Origin: 55-13 sp964501275
GTDB taxonomy: Bacteria > Armatimonadota > Fimbriimonadia > Fimbriimonadales > Fimbriimonadaceae
Reading direction: 5' to 3'
Length of the DNA: 64,000 nucleotides
Assembly: GCA_964501275.1 (NCBI GenBank)
Contig: CAZCSP010000016.1
Span: 1 to 64,000, forward strand
Shown here one piece after another: positions 18,155 to 26,783 of this stretch (position 1 is its first letter; each line of letters starts with the position of its first letter). The notes below the pieces were generated by a model. That model was not told where the DNA came from, did not search any database, and saw nothing but the letters and a program-made list of their open reading frames with translations. Both the position numbers and the translations under genes were made by a program.

Positions 18155-20530
18155 TCAATCCTTCTTGATCGTCACCCTTGAGAAGTCGATGGGGTCAGGG
18201 GGGATGATGCCGTTGGGGCGGAAGGACCCTGGGTAGAGGAGGATGGCGTCCACGGCTAGATCGGCTCCTTGTGGGGCATCCACGGCCAGCCGAATCTTGT
18301 TCGTGCCGGGGATTGCCTTGGTTGTGCCCATGCGAAACCATTGGTAGCCGTCCCCATAAGAGGACAGTCCCTCGCCTTGGATGGTGAGAAGCTGTCCGCC
18401 GACGTTCAGGCTGACATAAGGGCGGGTTTGGGCGGGGATTTTGGCGGCGATCCAAACCTCCAACTCCTCTTCGGAGCGGCCCAGGAAGGTGTAGTCGGCG
18501 TAGTGCGCCTGAGCATAGGCTTCCAGGGAGGTCTTCAGGCTGAGAACCCGGCTGCTGGATGTGCCGAGGCGATCCATGACTTCGCTGAAGTTGTGGTCCT
18601 TGGAAAATTCGGCCTCGATCCAGGAATAGTCGGCGAAGCGCGTTCCCATCCGCCAATACCAGCCACGCATCGCGGCGAAGCTGCCGCCAGGGTTGACATC
18701 GAGTCCGGCAAGGGCGTCGCCGAAACCGTATCGCTCCTCCAGGAAGTCGAGCCGTCTCTGTTCGGCCAGTTTCATCATGGCGCCAAAGCGGGCGATGGTC
18801 TCTTGGACCGCGGGTTCCGGTACGGGAATGTCGTCGGTTCCGGTGATAACAAGGGGGACGCTGCCGATGCTCACCTCCACGCCGCCCTTCACGTTGCGCG
18901 GCTTAACCTCCGTGCCATCGACCGAGGAGAAGATCAACTGTTTTGCATGGTTAGTCCGCAGCTTCACGCGGACGGGGCCGGAGTTCGACCAGATCGCGAA
19001 GAAGCTGTTTGCGCCATCGGCCAAACGGTAGCCGGAGAATTGGGTTCCAAGGTCCACGCGGTTGCCGCCAGCCGGAGTGGGGAGCCACCAGTGCCCACCA
19101 GGAAGGCGTTGGGGGGTGGCGGGATTGAAGGCGTTCTCGGGGAAGTAGACGGCGGAGGAAGAGTATGAGGAGAGGGCTGTATCGCCTGCCTTTTGAGCGG
19201 CGATGGCGGCGATGGCTTTCATCAGGTCGGGCGAGGCTGCGCGGCCAAACCATCCACGAACGCCCAGGGATCCAAGATCATCGATCAGGGCTTGCCACTG
19301 CTGAGGCTCCTTGCCTGGGTCCATTTCGGTCGCAATGAGCCATCCGGGATTCTTCCAACGATAGATGGTGCTGGCTGCGCGGCTGGCCGACTCCACATGC
19401 TGGGTTGGGCTGTTGCCGGTGATGCGGGCGCCAATGCCATCCACCGCGATGGAATCCCCCTCATACGCGGGAGCCCATCCACTCCACTCCTGAATCACGG
19501 GCACATCGGTAGCTTGGCGGATGGCGGCGGTGAGGCGCTGGTAGCGTCGTGCACCGGCTGCGGCGATCACGTCCCGGATATCGCGCCAGATCGCGGATCG
19601 CCCCATGTCGACTGGCACCAAAAGGTCCGAACTGGGGTCCCAGACTTGTGGGATACCTTTGGTTCCCGCCCACAACGGACAGAGGCGGGCGAGCTCATCA
19701 AACGTCTTGTAGCGGTTGGCCGAAAGCGACCAGGCGCGCTGGGCGACGTCTATATTGCGATACTTCTTTTCCAGATAAGTCCGAAGCTCGTACCGGAAAT
19801 AGGGGTTGTTGGGGACGAAGCGAATTTCGTTTCGCGCAAGGGCAAAGGTTCTGCCCAATGGGTTGACGAGCCCGCGAAATCCGGGGCCAGGAGCGTGGCT
19901 TTTTAGAGAGGTGACGATGGTATCCCGGTGCTCGTCCATCGCCTCCCACAGGTCGGGTTGTTCCAGACTCCGCATTTCGGGATAGATCAGGAGGATGTGC
20001 TCCAAGTCGTTGAGGGGACGCACATCGATACTGAGCTTGCCATTCTCCAAGGTGCGGCGCGTCATGCGCTCCACATTGCCGTCGCGCTTGGTGACCAAGA
20101 GCGTCAGGACGCTGGATGCGCCAGGGATGGTGGCTTCGATTCGTCGAGCGGTGGTGATGCCAGAGACGCTGTAGGCTTGGGGTTCGATGGCATAGCCTCG
20201 GGCCATCGGAGCCAGCGAACTGACCTCGATCAGGTACCGCATCGAGTTGTCTTCAAGGGCTTTCAGAGCATCGTCCCAACCTGTACCGCCTGCGGGCAGT
20301 TCGACCAATACGTCCTGGATGCCGGCGGCTTTGGCGCTTTGGATCGCGTTCGGCTGCCCATCGACCCGGAGGCCGACCGGCATATAGGGCACTCCACCCC
20401 AAATGAGCGTCTTGGCCGAGTTGATGGACCAAGCCACAGGCTGCCCTTTCGCCGGCTCATAGGTTCCAAAAGCCTGCTGCGCTTGCGCGGCGCAGGCCAT
20501 CAGGAGAATGCCGAAAGCAAAGATACGCAC
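18155..20530 (-). CDS. Secreted protein, probable glycosidase-like TIM barrel with C-terminal carbohydrate-binding-like region
   Basis: 791 residues. GTG 20530 is chosen because it opens a clean signal peptide (RIFAFGILLMACAAQAQQ) and TATCTT lies 6 nt upstream. The N-terminal half alternates strand/helix segments with YMPVGLRVDG and VIQEWSGWAP, reminiscent of clan-A glycoside hydrolases, but no catalytic pair can be fixed. The C-terminal ~130 residues read like a beta-sandwich with a ligand-type ending (KIRLAVDAPQGADLAVDAIL). The substrate is unknown. Confidence 0.65.
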   Translation of the reverse strand: MRIFAFGILLMACAAQAQQAFGTYEPAKGQPVAWSINSAKTLIWGGVPYMPVGLRVDGQPNAIQSAKAAGIQDVLVELPAGGTGWDDALKALEDNSMRYLIEVSSLAPMARGYAIEPQAYSVSGITTARRIEATIPGASSVLTLLVTKRDGNVERMTRRTLENGKLSIDVRPLNDLEHILLIYPEMRSLEQPDLWEAMDEHRDTIVTSLKSHAPGPGFRGLVNPLGRTFALARNEIRFVPNNPYFRYELRTYLEKKYRNIDVAQRAWSLSANRYKTFDELARLCPLWAGTKGIPQVWDPSSDLLVPVDMGRSAIWRDIRDVIAAAGARRYQRLTAAIRQATDVPVIQEWSGWAPAYEGDSIAVDGIGARITGNSPTQHVESASRAASTIYRWKNPGWLIATEMDPGKEPQQWQALIDDLGSLGVRGWFGRAASPDLMKAIAAIAAQKAGDTALSSYSSSAVYFPENAFNPATPQRLPGGHWWLPTPAGGNRVDLGTQFSGYRLADGANSFFAIWSNSGPVRVKLRTNHAKQLIFSSVDGTEVKPRNVKGGVEVSIGSVPLVITGTDDIPVPEPAVQETIARFGAMMKLAEQRRLDFLEERYGFGDALAGLDVNPGGSFAAMRGWYWRMGTRFADYSWIEAEFSKDHNFSEVMDRLGTSSSRVLSLKTSLEAYAQAHYADYTFLGRSEEELEVWIAAKIPAQTRPYVSLNVGGQLLTIQGEGLSSYGDGYQWFRMGTTKAIPGTNKIRLAVDAPQGADLAVDAILLYPGSFRPNGIIPPDPIDFSRVTIKKD

Positions 20531-20611
20531 GTTGGCAAGATACCCGTTCACAAGTTCACGACCGGTTGAGAACGGCGGTGAGTTCGTTTGTGGCTGAGAT
20601 GAGTGTCCGCT

Positions 20612-21787
20612 CTAAACCCGCGTCAAAACCTCTTCGCGCCCAAATAACCGGATCACGATGGCGATCAGCACTGCTGCGATGAGGCCCGATACGAGAACGG
20701 TGATCGCCGTTCCCCACCAATCTGGCTTGCCCAAAAGGGCGTTGCGGATATTATTCGCGGTGTTTAGGACGGGCACAAAGTTCACCCAACCTTGGCTGGC
20801 GGCATCGGTGAGGCCGATTAGCTGGCTAAAGGCGGCGGGAATGACGACCACGAAACTGGCCAGACTGATATAACTTTGAGCCTCGCGGTTATTCTTGGCG
20901 TAGGTGCTAAAGGCAAGCAAGAGGCTGGCGAACATCGCAACGGTTGGCAAGAGAACGACAAGAGTGAGCAGCCCGGAGGTCGGGGTAATGCCGATGCCAT
21001 CTTTCAGCATGAAGTCCGAGCCCGGCAGTTTGAGGACGGAGACGAGAACCAGGCCGAAAACCGAGGCCAGCGAACTGACCAAGCAAACGGTACTCAGGGC
21101 CAAAAACTTCCCAAGGACGATCTGAGTACGGGCTACGGGGCTGATGAGGAGGGTTTCTAAAGTGGCTTTCTCTTTCTCCCCGGCTACGAGGTCGCTAGAA
21201 AGTGAGAACCCGCCGTAGAACGCCCAAATGACGATCAGGTAGGGAAGCATCCCAACGATGAATTCGCCCGCCCCTGCCTCGCCCACTTTGATTTCCTTCT
21301 CTTTGATCTGGATGGGCTCCGAGGCGGACTCGGGCAGAGAGTTCTCTTTCAAATAAGCCTTGAGGCGCGACTCGGACTGTTCGTTGAAGGTCCGACGAAC
21401 AGTGGCCAGAGCGATTTGGGCGCGCTGCTGCTTGGGGTCGAAGTAAGCGTTCACGACCTGCGGTTTCCCTGGCTCTGTAGACGCCGGAAGAATCTCGATC
21501 ACGAGTTGGGCTTTGTCCTTCTTGATGAGTTCCTGCCCTTCGCTCACGGACGCCAGCTCTTTGAGCGTGACTTGCTTCATGAAGAGCGACACCAGGAGAG
21601 GATCGGGACCACTGACGTAATGCACGACCTGCCCCTGAGGTTTGGCGACGTTCCCAATCACCGTCCCAAAGCCGCAGATGAAGAAGATCATCAGGAAGAT
21701 CGGGCCGAAGAGCGCCGCGCCGCGCGTTCGCTTGTCGCGAAGCATCTCCCGCAGCTCCTTTTTATAGACCCATGCGACCGGGTTCAT
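20612..21787 (-). CDS. ABC-2 type transporter permease, NatB-like
   Basis: 391 residues: an N-terminal helix after VYKKELREMLRDKRTRGA, a large extracytoplasmic domain of about 150 residues, then five or six membrane helices, with the conserved VAGEKEKATLETLLISPV motif at about 203-220. This matches the NatB/ABC-2 exporter family (sodium or drug export). It overlaps the ATPase gene by 4 bp (ATGA), forming a two-gene operon. Confidence 0.9.
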   Translation of the reverse strand: MNPVAWVYKKELREMLRDKRTRGAALFGPIFLMIFFICGFGTVIGNVAKPQGQVVHYVSGPDPLLVSLFMKQVTLKELASVSEGQELIKKDKAQLVIEILPASTEPGKPQVVNAYFDPKQQRAQIALATVRRTFNEQSESRLKAYLKENSLPESASEPIQIKEKEIKVGEAGAGEFIVGMLPYLIVIWAFYGGFSLSSDLVAGEKEKATLETLLISPVARTQIVLGKFLALSTVCLVSSLASVFGLVLVSVLKLPGSDFMLKDGIGITPTSGLLTLVVLLPTVAMFASLLLAFSTYAKNNREAQSYISLASFVVVIPAAFSQLIGLTDAASQGWVNFVPVLNTANNIRNALLGKPDWWGTAITVLVSGLIAAVLIAIVIRLFGREEVLTRV

Positions 21788-22548
21788 TTGGCGATCTCCT
21801 CCCGTCGATAAGTGGATTCAAACTGAACCAGTTTCAAGAACGCCTTTTCCAAAGAGGTTTCTCCCGTTTGAATCTTCAAGTCGTCCACGGTCCCTTCGCC
21901 ATGCAGCTTGCCCTTGTCGATGATCGCCAAATGGTCGCACAGGCGCTCGACCTCGCTCATGATGTGGGTGGAAAAGATGATGGTTTTGCCCATGTCCCGC
22001 GCCTCCTCGATGAACTCCATAACGGTCTGGCTGAGTACCACGTCTAGTCCGGCGGTCGGTTCGTCGAAGAAGAGCACGGGCGGGTCGTGGAGAATCGTCC
22101 GGGCGATATTGACGCGCTGTTTTTGCCCGGTCGAAAGCTTGTCGCAAAGGCGGTCGGCGAATTCATCGATCTGGAGTTTCTTCACCACATAGTCGGTTCG
22201 CTCTTTCAGTCTTGCCCCCGAGAGCCCGTAAAGGCCGCCGAAGTATTCGATCACCTCACGTGACTGGAGCCGCCCATAGAGCGCAGTCGAGGTGGACATG
22301 AAGCCGATCTGGGCTCGAACTTGCTCAGGATGGTCCAGAATGCTGACCCCGGCGACGGTTGCCGTGCCAGCGGTGGGCTTGATAATGGTAGACAGCATCC
22401 GCATCGCAGTGGTCTTGCCCGCCCCATTGCACCCCAAGAGCCCAAAGATCTTTCCCGGCTCCGCCTGGAAAGAAACTCCATCGACTGCCTTGACGATATT
22501 GCCCTTCTGATCTTTGAAGTGCTTGGCCAGTCCCTCAACAACAACCAT
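21784..22548 (-). CDS. ABC transporter ATP-binding protein, NatA-like
   Basis: 254 residues with Walker A (GCNGAGKTT), signature (LSTGQKQRV), Walker B (VLFFDEPTAGLD) and H-loop (STHIMSEVE). It energises the adjacent NatB-like permease. The start MVVVEGLAKHF at 22548 is chosen because TAGACT lies 8 nt upstream; a longer ORF reaches 22575 through the promoter. It is divergent from the toxin-antitoxin operon. Confidence 0.93.
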   Translation of the reverse strand: MVVVEGLAKHFKDQKGNIVKAVDGVSFQAEPGKIFGLLGCNGAGKTTAMRMLSTIIKPTAGTATVAGVSILDHPEQVRAQIGFMSTSTALYGRLQSREVIEYFGGLYGLSGARLKERTDYVVKKLQIDEFADRLCDKLSTGQKQRVNIARTILHDPPVLFFDEPTAGLDVVLSQTVMEFIEEARDMGKTIIFSTHIMSEVERLCDHLAIIDKGKLHGEGTVDDLKIQTGETSLEKAFLKLVQFESTYRREEIAK

Positions 22549-22617
22549 CTGCAGACAGTCTAGACGGAAGGGCAACCGGGTTGGTTGCGGGTCCTAGGAA
22601 GATATCGCTCATTGTGT

Positions 22618-22628
22618 GTACAATGTAC
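22618..22628. promoter_or_regulatory. Candidate antitoxin operator, GTACAATGTAC
   Basis: An 11-bp palindrome that overlaps a TACAAT -10 box, 18 bp before the antitoxin ATG. TacA-type antitoxins repress their own operon by binding inverted repeats at the promoter, so autoregulation here is plausible but not demonstrated. Confidence 0.5.
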
Positions 22629-22646
22629 GGTATAAGGAAGACAGAA

Positions 22647-22928
22647 ATGAGAATCGCCACAAATCAAGCCAAGGACGCCAGGATAGACATCCGAGTGACG
22701 CTCACCGAAAAGGAGCTTCTCGAGCAGGCCGCCGCCGCTCAAGGAAAAAAGCTGTCCGACTTTGTGATCGGAGCATCCACCGAAGCCGCTCAAATGGCGC
22801 TTGCCGATCAGAATCGCTTTACTCTGCAGGAGGAACAGATGGATCAGTTCCTGGCAAGCCTGGAGGAGGAGCCGAAGGTTTTGCCCAAGCTAAGGGAGTT
22901 GTTTGCCCGAAAGAGCGTTTTTGAATGA
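22647..22928 (+). CDS. tacA: DUF1778 (TacA-type) antitoxin
   Basis: 93 residues: an N-terminal ribbon-helix-helix-type segment (DARIDIRVTLTEKELLEQAAAAQGKKLSDFV) and a C-terminal tail expected to wrap the toxin. The start ATG 22647 has AAGGAAG about 8 nt upstream; an earlier in-frame start would place coding over the promoter. It overlaps the GNAT toxin gene by 4 bp (ATGA), as is usual for TacA-TacT pairs. Confidence 0.9.
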   Translation: MRIATNQAKDARIDIRVTLTEKELLEQAAAAQGKKLSDFVIGASTEAAQMALADQNRFTLQEEQMDQFLASLEEEPKVLPKLRELFARKSVFE

Positions 22929-23437
22929 GCGCTCTCTTTGCGACTCCAGAGCTCTTGTCCGATATGCACAGAGTGAGTGGCTTTGACTGCGAGGTCGAAC
23001 CGCTCAATGTGTTTCTTAAACGACACGCGCTTCAGAATCAGAAGAACAACTCCGCACGAACGCTTGTGGCGACTCGCCTGGACAGTCCAGAAGTCGTTGG
23101 CTACTACAGCCTCTGCGCCGCATCCGTCGAGTACGAGCAAACTCCTGAGCGCATCAAGAAGGGGCTGGCGCGCCACGACGTTCCGCTGATTCTGTTAGCC
23201 CGTTTGGCGGTCGATGGGAGTTGCAAAGGCCAAGGTTTGGGAGCTAGTTTGCTCCAAGACGCCTTCGGAAGGTTTCTAAAGGCTCAGGAAACTATCGGCG
23301 CGAGAGCGCTATTGGCTCACGCCAAGGACGATTCAGCCAAAGCTTTTTATGAGAAGTGGGGATTCGTCGCGACGGACGGTCTACCCCTGCACCGCTACAT
23401 CTTAACCAAAGACATCCGCGCCACCCTGGAAGGTTAG
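22925..23437 (+). CDS. tacT: GNAT-family toxin (TacT-type)
   Basis: 170 residues of GNAT fold with the acetyl-CoA loop LAVDGSCKGQGLGASLL and the catalytic-tyrosine motif AFYEKWGF. TacT toxins acetylate the amino group of aminoacyl-tRNAs and stop translation; that activity is inferred from family and context. Its 3' end overlaps the convergent YCII gene by 4 bp. Confidence 0.9.
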   Translation: MSALFATPELLSDMHRVSGFDCEVEPLNVFLKRHALQNQKNNSARTLVATRLDSPEVVGYYSLCAASVEYEQTPERIKKGLARHDVPLILLARLAVDGSCKGQGLGASLLQDAFGRFLKAQETIGARALLAHAKDDSAKAFYEKWGFVATDGLPLHRYILTKDIRATLEG

Positions 23438-24111
23438 TTCAAGACGCCCTTGCTGAGCCATTGCGGGAAGACGGTTGCCTTCAACCCTCCCTTCTCGATG
23501 AACGGGCTTTTCGCAATCCACTCCTGAATCCGAGCGTCGTCCTTGCCCTTGAACAGGGCGACCGACCGAATCATTGAGTTTCTTCCAAAGTTCGTGTAGA
23601 AAGCCAACCCAGCCGCCGGACCGGTCTCTTTGAGGTATTCGGCGATATCCTCAGTTTCCTTTCGTGGCACGGTTGGTTTCTTGTCCGGGTCTTTCGTGAA
23701 GACGACGATCCGGTTCTCTTCGATAGCGCTGGGGTCGATGGCGGCGGTGTTGATCTTGCCGAACTGAATGGATACTCGATGGGCCTCAACGGCCATGAAT
23801 CCCTTCTGGACATACGGGTCTGGTTCGAAGCACTCTTTGATCTCCTTCTCATTCTTCACCGTAAGGATCACGATGCCGCGCTTCGTCTTCTCAGGATCGG
23901 CGCATGGTCCGGCGGTCGCCAGCTTCTTCTCCCCGAACAGCCGCTTGAAGTTGTCGATGTGCGTCATCTGATACTTCTGAATCTCTTCGGGCGTCGCCTG
24001 GGGAGGGTTCTTGCCGCTGACTAAGAAGACGAAGTAGGTGGGGGCAGGGAAGTCTTGGGCGGTCATTGGGCTGAGAGCCGCGAGGCTGAGGCACAAGGCG
24101 GATAAGAGCAT
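23434..24111 (-). CDS. Exported YCII-domain protein
   Basis: 225 residues with an N-terminal signal (MLLSALCLSLAALSPMTAQ) and two YciI-like halves (PAPTYFVFLVSGKNPPQATP, then ENRIVVFTKDPDKKPTVPRK). YciI domains are small ferredoxin-like folds whose enzymatic role is mostly undefined. The start ATG 24111 has a perfect TATAAT at 24118-24123, 6 nt upstream; the longer reading to 24180 adds a poly-Phe segment and is rejected. Confidence 0.75.
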   Translation of the reverse strand: MLLSALCLSLAALSPMTAQDFPAPTYFVFLVSGKNPPQATPEEIQKYQMTHIDNFKRLFGEKKLATAGPCADPEKTKRGIVILTVKNEKEIKECFEPDPYVQKGFMAVEAHRVSIQFGKINTAAIDPSAIEENRIVVFTKDPDKKPTVPRKETEDIAEYLKETGPAAGLAFYTNFGRNSMIRSVALFKGKDDARIQEWIAKSPFIEKGGLKATVFPQWLSKGVLN

Positions 24112-24263
24112 AAACTCATTATATGTGTTCTTGGGAAACCAGAATGACCTAAAGAAAAAAAACTTTAAACTCTGCGGCAAAACCCAAGGCGAACTGCTGA
24201 AAGCTGTGAACGAGATCAGGCGTCACGGGGAGAGGCTGAACCCAACCCGGTATCCTTGTCTCC

Positions 24264-24644
24264 ATGCTTCGAGAAGCCATTTCAACCGAAAACGCCCCCG
24301 CCGCCATCGGCCCCTACAGCCAAGCTATCCGCGCCGAGGGCAAGTTCCTTTTCTGCAGTGGTCAAATCCCCCTGACCCCCTCTGGAGAACTGGTCTCCGG
24401 CGATGTGAAGACCCAGGCCAAGCAATGCATGGAGAACGTGAAAAATCTCCTGGAAGCCGCAGGCCTGTCCCTGTCCAACGTCGCCAAGACCACCATCTTC
24501 CTCAGCTCCATGGACCACTTTGCCGCCGTCAACGAGGTCTATGGTTCCTACTTTGAAGGCACTCCCCCTGCCCGTTCCACCGTAGCCGTAGCTGGATTGC
24601 CCAAGGCGGTGGATGTGGAGATTGAGGTCATAGCGATTTGCTGA
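24264..24644 (+). CDS. ridA: RidA family 2-iminopropanoate/enamine deaminase
   Basis: 126 residues matching RidA throughout: STENAPAAIGPYSQAI, FCSGQIPLTP, and the substrate-binding PARSTVAVAGLPK containing the conserved arginine (PPARS). It hydrolyses reactive enamines and imines formed by PLP enzymes. TATCCT at 24251-24256 lies 7 nt upstream of the ATG. It is followed directly by the GGGGTAA hairpin. Confidence 0.95.
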   Translation: MLREAISTENAPAAIGPYSQAIRAEGKFLFCSGQIPLTPSGELVSGDVKTQAKQCMENVKNLLEAAGLSLSNVAKTTIFLSSMDHFAAVNEVYGSYFEGTPPARSTVAVAGLPKAVDVEIEVIAIC

Positions 24645-24650
24645 TGCCTG

Positions 24651-24711
24651 TAAGGGGTAAGGGGTAAGGGGTAAGGCAGAGAGTCTCTCCTTACCCCTTA
24701 CCCCTTACCCC
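24651..24711. repeat. Hairpin built of GGGGTAA heptamers
   Basis: Three TAAGGGG heptamers at 24651-24676 are mirrored by CCTTACCCC units from 24689. The stem is 23 bp and perfect (24654-24676 with 24689-24711), with a 12-nt loop. It sits between ridA and the next gene on the same strand and overlaps the position where a ribosome site would be expected. Confidence 0.92.
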
Positions 24712-24727
24712 CTTTCCCCTTACCAGC

Positions 24728-25633
24728 ATGAAACGGGTTGTATCTATCAGTCTTGGCTCCAGCAAGCGCAACAAGGAGCAAGAGGTCTCGATCTTGGGCG
24801 AGGAGTTCAAGATCGAGCGGATTGGCGTGGATGGGGACCTCAAGAAGTTTGGCGACATGTTTGCTGAACTCGATGGGCAGGTCGATGCGCTTGGTGTGGG
24901 CGGGGCGGATGTGTATGTCGTCGTTGGCGAAAAGCGGTATGCGTTTCGCCAGATCCTGAAGCTCGTTGCCCGAGCCCATAAGACTCCGGTGGTGGACGGC
25001 AGCGGCCTCAAGCACACCTTGGAGCGCGCCACGATTGAAACTCTCCAGCGTGAGGGAACCATTGATTTCCAGAAAGAGACCGTTCTGCTGGTTTCCGCCG
25101 TGGACCGGTTTGGGATGGCTCAAGCGCTCGACAGGATCGGCGGCAAGGTGATCTACGGCGACCTGCTGTTTGGCATCGGGTTGCCATTCCCCATTCATAA
25201 ATACAAACATGTCCGACGCCTGGGAGCCAGTATCTTGCCGATCATCACCAAGATGCCGTTCAAGTGGTTCTATCCCACGGGGGAGAAGCAGGAGGAGCGG
25301 AAGCCGAAGCATGAGAAGATTTGGCGGCAGGCGACGGTGGTGGCGGGGGATACCCTCTATATCCGCCGCTACGCCCCCGACGATCTCAAAGGCAAAACCG
25401 TCATCACCCAGACCGTGCGCAAAGCCGACTTGGAGTGGCTCAAGAGCGCCGGGGTTCAGAGGGTCATCACTACCACTCCTTTGATGGGCGGGGAGACCTT
25501 TGCCACCAATGTGATGGAGGGTGTGATCGTGGCTCTCTTGGGCAAGAGGCCGGAGGAGATGACTGAGCGGGACTACCTGGATGTGCTGGCCCGGGTGGAC
25601 TGGAAGCCCAACGTCATCGACCTTTCGGCCTAG
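24728..25633 (+). CDS. Quinate 5-dehydrogenase-like family protein
   Basis: 301 residues resembling proteins labelled quinate 5-dehydrogenase in Thermus and Deinococcus (start MKRVVSISLGSSKRNKE; DALGVGGADVYVVVGEKRY; TTTPLMGGETFATNVMEG near the end). The enzymatic label is by homology only; no dehydrogenase nucleotide loop is obvious. The acyl-ACP-reductase-like gene follows after 61 bp on the same strand, probably in one transcript. There is no clear ribosome site, because the start directly follows the heptamer hairpin. Confidence 0.7.
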   Translation: MKRVVSISLGSSKRNKEQEVSILGEEFKIERIGVDGDLKKFGDMFAELDGQVDALGVGGADVYVVVGEKRYAFRQILKLVARAHKTPVVDGSGLKHTLERATIETLQREGTIDFQKETVLLVSAVDRFGMAQALDRIGGKVIYGDLLFGIGLPFPIHKYKHVRRLGASILPIITKMPFKWFYPTGEKQEERKPKHEKIWRQATVVAGDTLYIRRYAPDDLKGKTVITQTVRKADLEWLKSAGVQRVITTTPLMGGETFATNVMEGVIVALLGKRPEEMTERDYLDVLARVDWKPNVIDLSA

Positions 25634-25694
25634 GCGGGCTCTGGTACATTCTCTGGTACGTCTTCTTAGGATAAGAACCGGAGCAACTGAACAC

Positions 25695-26783
25695 TTGACT
25701 CGATTTGGCTTTATCGTCCACCCCTTGACCGCCCGTGACATGGCGCGCAAGTTTCCGATTGCCCGCTTTCTGCCCGACTCTATCGTTGAGGCCTTTGCCC
25801 GGAAGAAGGACCCGGTGGTGATGAGCAAGATCACGGGGATCAAGAGTCCGACCGGGGCAGAGACGGAAGGTTGGTTTATCGGCCTGCCCTACACCCCTCG
25901 GCAGATGACCCAGACGGTTCCCATCGACGAGGTTTACACCAAGATCGCAAAGTGTGGCGATCTGGCGGCGGATCTGGGCGCGGACATTATTGGGCTGGGC
26001 GCCTTTACCAGCGTGGTCGGGGATGGCGGGATCACCATCGCCCAGCGCACCAAGATCAAGGCCGTCACCACCGGCAACTCCTACACCGTCGCGACCGCCA
26101 TCGAGGGGACGGTCAAAGCGTGCGAGCTTTTGGAAGTCGATCTGCCGAATGCCACCCTCGCGGTGGTGGGCGCGACCGGTTCTATCGGCAAGACCTGCGC
26201 CCGCGTTTTGGGACGGTCGTTTGGGCATACGATCCTGGTGGGTAGGGATATGGAGCGGACCCAGGCCATTGCGGATGAGTTGGGCGATGCGGTGGCGTCG
26301 ATCAACGTGGCCGATATCAATCAGGCGGATGCAATCATCACCGTGAGTTCGGCAGGGAAGGAGCTGATCCTTCCTGAGCATCTAAAGCCGGGAGCGGTCG
26401 TCTGCGACGTGGCGCGGCCTCGGGACGTGAGTGCGCGCGTCACCAAAGAAAGGCCTGATGTGTTGGTGATCGAAGGCGGCGTGGTCCGGGTGCCGGGCGA
26501 TGTCGAGTTCAACATGAATTTTGGCTTTCCCGACAAGATGGCCTATGCCTGCATGAGCGAGACCATGATGCTGGCTCTGGAGGGTCGGATCGAGAACTTC
26601 ACGCTTGGCAAGGACGTGACGGTCGGGCAGGTAGACGAGATATCCGGCCTTGCCCACAAGCACGGGTTCGAATTGGCCGGCTTCCGGTCGTTTGAGCGAG
26701 CGGTCGACGACGATGCTATCGAGCGAGCGAGACAAGCCCGAAAAAAAAAGTCGATCCCCCCCAAGAGCCCTAGCCTGGTGTAG
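25695..26783 (+). CDS. Acyl-ACP reductase-like (cyanobacterial AAR-type) dehydrogenase
   Basis: 362 residues from TTG 25695. The middle contains TTGNSYTVATAIEGTVKA and the nucleotide loop AVVGATGSIGKT. Further on, YACMSETMMLALEG lines up with the segment of cyanobacterial acyl-ACP reductase that carries the acyl-accepting cysteine, and that cysteine is kept. The N-terminal FGFIVHPLTARDMARKF also matches that family. A reductase forming a fatty aldehyde from acyl-ACP or acyl-CoA is inferred, not proven; related Thermus proteins are called simply dehydrogenase. The tail is a Lys/Arg/Pro-rich extension. Confidence 0.78.
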   Translation: MTRFGFIVHPLTARDMARKFPIARFLPDSIVEAFARKKDPVVMSKITGIKSPTGAETEGWFIGLPYTPRQMTQTVPIDEVYTKIAKCGDLAADLGADIIGLGAFTSVVGDGGITIAQRTKIKAVTTGNSYTVATAIEGTVKACELLEVDLPNATLAVVGATGSIGKTCARVLGRSFGHTILVGRDMERTQAIADELGDAVASINVADINQADAIITVSSAGKELILPEHLKPGAVVCDVARPRDVSARVTKERPDVLVIEGGVVRVPGDVEFNMNFGFPDKMAYACMSETMMLALEGRIENFTLGKDVTVGQVDEISGLAHKHGFELAGFRSFERAVDDDAIERARQARKKKSIPPKSPSLV

